Source: Pirellulales bacterium (GTDB lineage Bacteria; Planctomycetota; Planctomycetia; Pirellulales; Thermoguttaceae). From it: a stretch of DNA of 9,459 nt. Below are positions 5,525 through 9,459 of this stretch, in pieces. The first letter of the stretch is position 1. Every line of letters begins with the position of its first letter. Location of the stretch: positions 1 to 9,459 of the forward strand of contig JAUWJC010000124.1 of assembly GCA_030607895.1 (NCBI GenBank). Direction: 5' to 3'. Under the pieces are notes generated by a model. That model did not search any database and had not been told where the DNA came from. It saw only the letters and a list, made by a program, of their open reading frames with translations. A program made the translations under genes and the position numbers.

Positions 5525-7132
5525 TCAGACTCTCCGCCTGCGCCGGCCGTACAGGCCCAGGGTCAACAGGCCGAGGAGAGCCAGGGCAACGGTGGAGGGT
5601 TCCGGAATCGCCCCAACCACGAACGCCGAGAACGAGGTCAGGCCGGTGGCGGAAATCAAGTTATTAACCATGTCAAGGGTAGAAGGCACCTCGACCCAAC
5701 TCCCGCCCTCATGCTGAAAGAGTTGCAGTTTGCTTTCATTCGCCGTCGAGGCGTCGTCATAGCGGAAGGTGAGATCGGCGCTGCCGAAGGCGAACCCAGT
5801 ATTGGCGACTTCCCACAACCCGACAACTTCCTCGAACGTAGTCGTATTAGGTGCCGCGGCGTTGGCCGGATCCAGCAAGTCGATGTCCAGGTCCCCACTG
5901 CCTGATACCCCGGCGAACGTTACCCGAGCGCTATTGACCAGGTCGATCTGGGTGTCACTGGGATCCTCACCCCAGTTGTACGACCCGTCGCCGGACACGG
6001 GTACTGAGGGGAGTTCAAGCTTCCCGCCGTCCATGGCGAACCAGCCGTTGGTCATGGTGTTGTCCATTGTGTTGGTTACGGAGCCAAAGCTGGACATATT
6101 CAGCGTGCCGCCGTCGGCAATCACCCGGCCGTTATTCTGCAGGGTTCCCGACAGGTCCACCGTGCCGCGGCCTTGGAAGGTTCCGGTACCGCCATCATAC
6201 CTGACGTACAAGTCGGCGTTGTTTGCATCGTCGGTCAATGTGCCGCCGGTGAAATTGTACGTACCCGTGCTGTCAGCGTTATTATAGCCGTACCCAATCG
6301 CCACGGCATCTTGGATAGTCACGGTTCCGCCGCTCTGATTGAACGTGCCAACGCACGGGAAGTTGCCGGCACTGGTTGTGTCTACCCACCCCAGATCCAG
6401 CCAACCGTTGACGGTCAAGCTTCCTCCCTGCATGTTGTATGTACCGGTTCCACCATCGTTCCAACCGCCCCCGACACAAAGCCGGCCGGTGGTATGCGTG
6501 CCGTTGGTCTGGAGGAAGTTGCCAATTCCGGTACCCTGCGTACTGTAACCGTAGCCGACAGACGAGGCCTCGGTGGTCAACTGCGCGCTGCTGCCGGTCA
6601 GTTCATAGACGCCGGTAGCATAGCACGCAACAAACAGGACGGAGACGTCGACCGTTCCGCCGGTATGGTAGAAGTAGCCATCGCCTCCCGTTGGGCCACC
6701 GCACCAGGCACCGACCTGAAGTTGGGCGTTGGAGGAGTTCCCAGTCAGTGTTCCACCACTGTGGTTCCACGTGCCCAAGACACCGCCGCCGCCGCTGCCG
6801 ATCGCGATCTTGCAGTTGGCGCCATAGGCATTACTGATATTGACGTCGCCACCGGTCATGTTGACAGTGCCGCCGCCGCCACCACCACCTTCAATGTAGA
6901 ACCTATAAAATGTCTCGCCCGTCTGCGTGATGTTGATCGTCCCGCCATTGTCAAGGAAGCCTCTGTCCAGATTCCCCGGCTCGCCGTTATTCCAGTTGGC
7001 GCTGCTCCAATCCGCGGGGGCTGCTGCCTGCCAATATGTATCTACGGCGGTAGCCGTTTCGGATACCATGCCGATCACCGCGACTGCAGCGAGTAATACA
7101 ATGAGCACACCAGAGGTTCGATACTTGTCCAT
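5525..7132 (-). CDS. Secreted glycine-rich repeat protein with PEP-CTERM anchor
   Basis: This 535-residue protein begins with a Sec signal peptide (hydrophobic 8-23, likely cleavage after ATA at 27-29). It ends with PEPST (510-514), a hydrophobic helix and RRRRR. That is the PEP-CTERM sorting signal, which is cut and processed by an exosortase for surface or matrix export. Between them lie seven loose repeats of the form G-T-(Y/F/W)-N-x-x-G-G-T-(L/V), beginning near residues 120, 152, 174, 204, 230, 262 and 290, with spacings of 22-32 residues. This pattern suggests a beta-solenoid. A glycine run is at 82-88, and the region from about 380 to 500 looks like a globular beta domain. A role in the cell surface or matrix is inferred; no enzyme motif is seen. 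The ATG has GGGAGAAGGAAG just upstream (plus 7136-7147). The gene is single, with its own promoter and terminator, and convergent with the pentapeptide gene. Confidence 0.93.
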   Translation of the reverse strand: MDKYRTSGVLIVLLAAVAVIGMVSETATAVDTYWQAAAPADWSSANWNNGEPGNLDRGFLDNGGTINITQTGETFYRFYIEGGGGGGGTVNMTGGDVNISNAYGANCKIAIGSGGGGVLGTWNHSGGTLTGNSSNAQLQVGAWCGGPTGGDGYFYHTGGTVDVSVLFVACYATGVYELTGSSAQLTTEASSVGYGYSTQGTGIGNFLQTNGTHTTGRLCVGGGWNDGGTGTYNMQGGSLTVNGWLDLGWVDTTSAGNFPCVGTFNQSGGTVTIQDAVAIGYGYNNADSTGTYNFTGGTLTDDANNADLYVRYDGGTGTFQGRGTVDLSGTLQNNGRVIADGGTLNMSSFGSVTNTMDNTMTNGWFAMDGGKLELPSVPVSGDGSYNWGEDPSDTQIDLVNSARVTFAGVSGSGDLDIDLLDPANAAAPNTTTFEEVVGLWEVANTGFAFGSADLTFRYDDASTANESKLQLFQHEGGSWVEVPSTLDMVNNLISATGLTSFSAFVVGAIPEPSTVALALLGLLTLGLYGRRRRRV

Positions 7133-7243
7133 CTTCTTCCTTCTCCCATTCGTTAAGTGAAATTACAGGGGCAATCCGATGTCAACCATCCAGCCGTTTA
7201 GGCCGTCGCCCACGTCAGACAACCACCCCAAACGGTAACCTTG

Positions 7244-7271
7244 ATTCTAACTGCCAGGAACCTTCTGTCAA
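7244..7271 (-). promoter_or_regulatory. Sigma70-type promoter of the PEP-CTERM gene
   Basis: On the minus strand a perfect -35 TTGACA (plus 7266-7271) is followed after 16 bases by TAGAAT (plus 7244-7249). Transcription would start near 7237, giving a leader of about 105 bases. This is the best promoter match in the window. Confidence 0.65.
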
Positions 7272-7409
7272 CAAAAATGGAGGGCACCCCCCGAGAAATC
7301 TCAGATTTTTGGGAAATTACCTCTGAGGTGGGTGTTTTTCGCCGCCGGATACCCCTCAGAAGTGGGCAAAACCGACTTGTCTCCGATTGCGGGAACACGA
7401 CACGTAAAC

Positions 7410-7510
7410 ATTCGCCCAACCCGTTCGAAGTAACCCGATTCATCGGGTCCACCTGCTGAATGCTCGGAAAGACCGCATGAATGCGGTCACTACGAACGGG
7501 TTAGGCGAAT
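7410..7510. repeat. Inverted REP doublet (BIME-like)
   Basis: Outer arms 7410-7427 and 7493-7510 are reverse complements over 18 bases with one mismatch (ATTCGCCCAACCCGTTCG against the inverted copy). Inside lie two hairpins: ACCCGAT/ATCGGGT (7433-7439, 7442-7448) and GACCGCAT/ATGCGGTC (7471-7478, 7481-7488). When the second half is inverted, the two halves align over 30 bases with 25 matches. The stem differences are compensated on the other strand, while the ATTCAT tip is unchanged. The structure matches a pair of repetitive extragenic palindromes in inverted orientation. Confidence 0.75.
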
Positions 7511-7579
7511 ATGTACCACGACACTCAGTTCATTTTGCCCTCCGGTTTCGGGCCAATCGTCTGGGGACTATACTCGGCA

Positions 7580-7600
7580 CGACCACCGGTCGCGGCTTTA
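7580..7600. repeat. Inverted copy of the ACCGGT palindrome upstream of nuoM
   Basis: These 21 bases are the exact reverse complement of 5341-5361. They end 17 bases before the nuoM ATG, so the hairpin would lie in the nuoM leader. A TATACT box sits immediately before it (7569-7574), and TATACTC also precedes the copy at 5341. Confidence 0.6.
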
Positions 7601-7617
7601 CGGACGGTAAACATACC

Positions 7618-9345
7618 ATGTTCGTGAGTTTCCTATCACACGCCGTTGTGATATTGAGCCTGATCATTTTTTTGCCCACCGCCTCGGCGCTGGCCATCTG
7701 CTTCCTGCCGAAGCGACGCGAGGAACTGATCAAGCTATTCTCGCTTCTTACTACGGTGGCCGTATTCTTGCTGACCGCTTGGCTGGCCATTCCATCGGAC
7801 GAGCAGTCGGGCTCGTGCCGTTTCGCCCTGGGTGTGGCCGAGATGCAGGACGCCTTCAACCTGAGTTGGATCCCGTCGTTCGATATCCATTACTTCCTCG
7901 GGATCGACGGCATCAACTTCCCGCTGGTGTTGCTCACGTCGTTTCTGAGCATGTTGGCGATGTGGGCGAGTTGGACGATCAGAGAGCACGTCAAGGCGTA
8001 CTGCATCCTGTTCTTGCTCTTGGAAACCGGCATGTTAGGCGTGTTCATGTCGTTGGACTTCTTCTTGTTCTTCGTTTTCTGGGAAGTGCTGCTGCTGCCG
8101 ACGTACTTCCTGATCGGCGTTTGGGGTGGACCGCGACGCAAACACGCAGCCATCAAGTTCGTCCTCTTCACACTCGCCGGCAGCGTGCTGATACAGGTGG
8201 CCCTGTTGATGCTCTACTTCGCCAGCGATTTGCGCAAACTGGACGAAGACCGGCTGGACATCTGCCGCGTTCATGCGGCGGTCATGACCGAATACTATAC
8301 CGGTCCGCTGGACAAGCCGATCCACACATTCAACATCCTGGCACTGGCCGAGTTGGGGCAGTTGGACGACTCGCCGTTCGACCGCGAATTGCTTTGGGGT
8401 AAATCGGTCCAATGGTGGGCGTTCCTGCTGTTGTTGATCGGCTTCTTGATCACCGTGTCCGCCGTGCCGCTGCATACCTGGTTACCCGACGCACACGTCG
8501 AGGCCCCCACGCCAGTTTCGATGATCCTGGCCGGGGTCCTCTTGAAGATGGGTGGGTACGGAATCATTCGCATTTGCTATCCGATCTGTCCCGCCGCAGC
8601 CTACGAATTGGCCTGGCTGGTCTGTGGAATCGGCGTGGTGAGCATGGTGTACGGGGCGATTGCCGCCATGGCCCAAAAAGACTTCAAACGATTGGTCGCC
8701 TACAGTTCGATCAGCCAGATGGGCTACGTGGTGTTGGGCATGGGTGTCTGGTCCTCCTCGGCCGGCAGCCTCGACTACTGGAAGATGGGTATGAACGGGG
8801 CCATGTTCCAGATGATCGCCCATGGGCTCAGTTCGGCCGGCATGTTCTTCCTGGTGGGTGTGATATCCGATCGGGTAGATCATCGGCAACTCGACCAGTT
8901 TGGCGGGCTGCTGGCCAAGATGCCCGTTTACAGCGGATTGTCGATGGGGCTCTTCTTTGCCGCCTTGGGGTTGCCCGGCCTGTGCGGGTTTATCGGCCAG
9001 ATGTTCGTCGTGCTCTCGGTTTGGACCTATAGCATGGCCCTGGCGGTGGTGGCGGCGTCGGTGGTAATCCTCACGGCCGGCTACATCCTCTGGACTATCC
9101 GGCGTGTCTACCTTGGACCGGAGTACAAGGGACCGCACGCCGAAGCCCTAACGCCGATTACCCGACGCGAGTTCTGGATCGCCACGCCCTTGCTGGCACT
9201 TGCGATTCTCTTCGGAGTATATCCGCAGGCCGTGTTCAACTACATGACACCCAGCGTGAATCGGACGGTCGACAACCTGTCCCGGTGGATGACGCAGAAC
9301 AAGCCGCTTGCGGCTTCGCAACTCCCATCAAAAACCGACCACTGA
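7618..9345 (+). CDS. nuoM: NADH-quinone oxidoreductase subunit M (complex I antiporter-like subunit)
   Basis: This 575-residue integral membrane protein is an antiporter-like subunit of the proton-pumping arm of complex I. About 14 membrane helices are visible, from 10-30 to 518-540. Diagnostic stretches are FWEVLLLPTYFLIGVWGG (154-171), VPLHTWLPDAHVEAPTP (283-299), GVLLKMGGYG (306-315) and QMIAHGLSSAGMF (398-410). E156 (E. coli E144), K310 (K265) and H402 (H348) are kept. By eye, T279 replaces the TM7 lysine (K234), Q367 replaces H322 and Q461 replaces E407. The loop at 202-262 is longer than in E. coli. The ATG at 7618 is chosen because the N terminus then matches the family; the in-frame ATG at 7477 would translate a REP repeat. 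The ribosome binding site is weak. It could be a divergent second NuoM. No nuo gene precedes it here. Confidence 0.93.
   Translation: MFVSFLSHAVVILSLIIFLPTASALAICFLPKRREELIKLFSLLTTVAVFLLTAWLAIPSDEQSGSCRFALGVAEMQDAFNLSWIPSFDIHYFLGIDGINFPLVLLTSFLSMLAMWASWTIREHVKAYCILFLLLETGMLGVFMSLDFFLFFVFWEVLLLPTYFLIGVWGGPRRKHAAIKFVLFTLAGSVLIQVALLMLYFASDLRKLDEDRLDICRVHAAVMTEYYTGPLDKPIHTFNILALAELGQLDDSPFDRELLWGKSVQWWAFLLLLIGFLITVSAVPLHTWLPDAHVEAPTPVSMILAGVLLKMGGYGIIRICYPICPAAAYELAWLVCGIGVVSMVYGAIAAMAQKDFKRLVAYSSISQMGYVVLGMGVWSSSAGSLDYWKMGMNGAMFQMIAHGLSSAGMFFLVGVISDRVDHRQLDQFGGLLAKMPVYSGLSMGLFFAALGLPGLCGFIGQMFVVLSVWTYSMALAVVAASVVILTAGYILWTIRRVYLGPEYKGPHAEALTPITRREFWIATPLLALAILFGVYPQAVFNYMTPSVNRTVDNLSRWMTQNKPLAASQLPSKTDH
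9301..9316. repeat. Palindrome inside the 3' end of nuoM
   Basis: AAGCCGC (9301-9307) and GCGGCTT (9310-9316) form a perfect 7-bp stem with a two-base loop. It encodes KPLAA near the NuoM C terminus, where family conservation is low. Confidence 0.5.
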
Positions 9346-9378
9346 CCACCGACCACTGACCACTGACTACTGACCACC
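9337..9378. repeat. Tandem heptamer repeat, six copies of GACCACT
   Basis: Six head-to-tail heptamers run from 9337 to 9378: GACCACT, GACCACC, GACCACT, GACCACT, GACTACT, GACCACC. The first copy encodes the last residues of NuoM (DH), and the TGA stop (9343-9345) spans the junction of copies one and two. Short tandem heptamers of this type vary in copy number by slippage. Confidence 0.8.
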
Positions 9379-9459
9379 GCAGACTGCCGCAAGAGCACTG
9401 CCGCCTGAACACAACATCCATACGCACGGCCCTAGAGCCGACTAACCCTGATCGGATCA

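Larger units (their letters stand above)
7133..7617. other. 485-base intergenic region between divergent PEP-CTERM gene and nuoM
   Basis: No gene is supported. It holds the PEP-CTERM ribosome binding site and promoter, an imperfect hairpin TCTGAGG/CCTCAGA (7322-7328 and 7354-7360), an inverted REP doublet (7410-7510), a TATACT box (7569-7574), and a 21-base copy of the dispersed ACCGGT palindrome (7580-7600) just before nuoM. Short open frames on both strands across 7200-7460 have no ribosome binding site and partly translate the repeat. Confidence 0.7.

Noticed and set aside
6173..7096. 307-residue open frame on the plus strand
   Set aside because: It is antisense to the PEP-CTERM gene, whose signal peptide, repeats and anchor are unmistakable; it has no recognisable domain or clear ribosome binding site.
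7241..7459. Short plus-strand frame of 72 residues in the gap before nuoM
   Set aside because: It has no ribosome binding site, lies over the PEP-CTERM promoter and REP sequence, and its peptide matches nothing I recognise.
7477..7617. 47-residue N-terminal extension of NuoM from the ATG at 7477
   Set aside because: It translates half of the REP doublet (the other half gives the similar peptide MNRVTSNGLGE on the minus strand) and has no membrane segment. The ATG at 7618 matches the family start.
1..9459. tRNA, rRNA, CRISPR array, insertion sequence with transposase, or toxin-antitoxin pair
   Set aside because: None of these was found on either strand; the repeats present are palindromes and a heptamer run, not spacer-repeat arrays.

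Overview
The window looks like a chromosomal piece of a planctomycete, probably of the Pirellulales type. This is inferred from the mix of genes and was not tested by any search. The pointers are a Tat-exported Gfo/Idh/MocA oxidoreductase, a glycine-rich secreted protein ending in a PEP-CTERM anchor with an arginine run, a pentapeptide-repeat protein, a long NuoM, moderately high GC, and intergenic regions full of small palindromic repeats.

Layout. Positions 1-33 hold the first 11 codons of a minus-strand gene that runs off the left edge. It diverges from a Tat-dependent oxidoreductase (291-1661, +). A perfect 26-bp inverted-repeat element (1665-1746) follows, then a small TPR protein (1773-2198, +). 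A 400-base gap carries a compound hairpin and a good sigma70-type promoter. It leads to a soluble hybrid histidine kinase with PAS, HisKA, HATPase, REC and HPt parts (2605-4602, +). A second gap with a possible promoter precedes a pentapeptide-repeat protein (4867-5316, +), whose real start is probably upstream at 4834. The PEP-CTERM protein (5525-7132, -) converges on it, with its own promoter (7244-7271) and terminator (about 5465-5502). A repeat-rich gap (7133-7617) contains an inverted REP doublet. The last gene is nuoM of respiratory complex I (7618-9345, +), followed by a GACCACT heptamer repeat that overlaps its stop codon.

How the genes work together. They do not form one pathway. Each seems to have its own transcription unit, separated by repeats and hairpins. 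The kinase has a complete internal phosphorelay but no output regulator next to it. nuoM is not preceded by other nuo genes here; what follows lies outside the window.

No convincing undescribed multi-gene system is visible. The most interesting points are: NuoM with three normally conserved charged or protonatable residues replaced; the REP doublet with compensatory stem changes; the perfect 26-bp palindrome; a 21-base sequence in inverted orientation on both sides of the PEP-CTERM gene; and the pentapeptide protein whose conserved N-terminal motif lies before any normal start codon.
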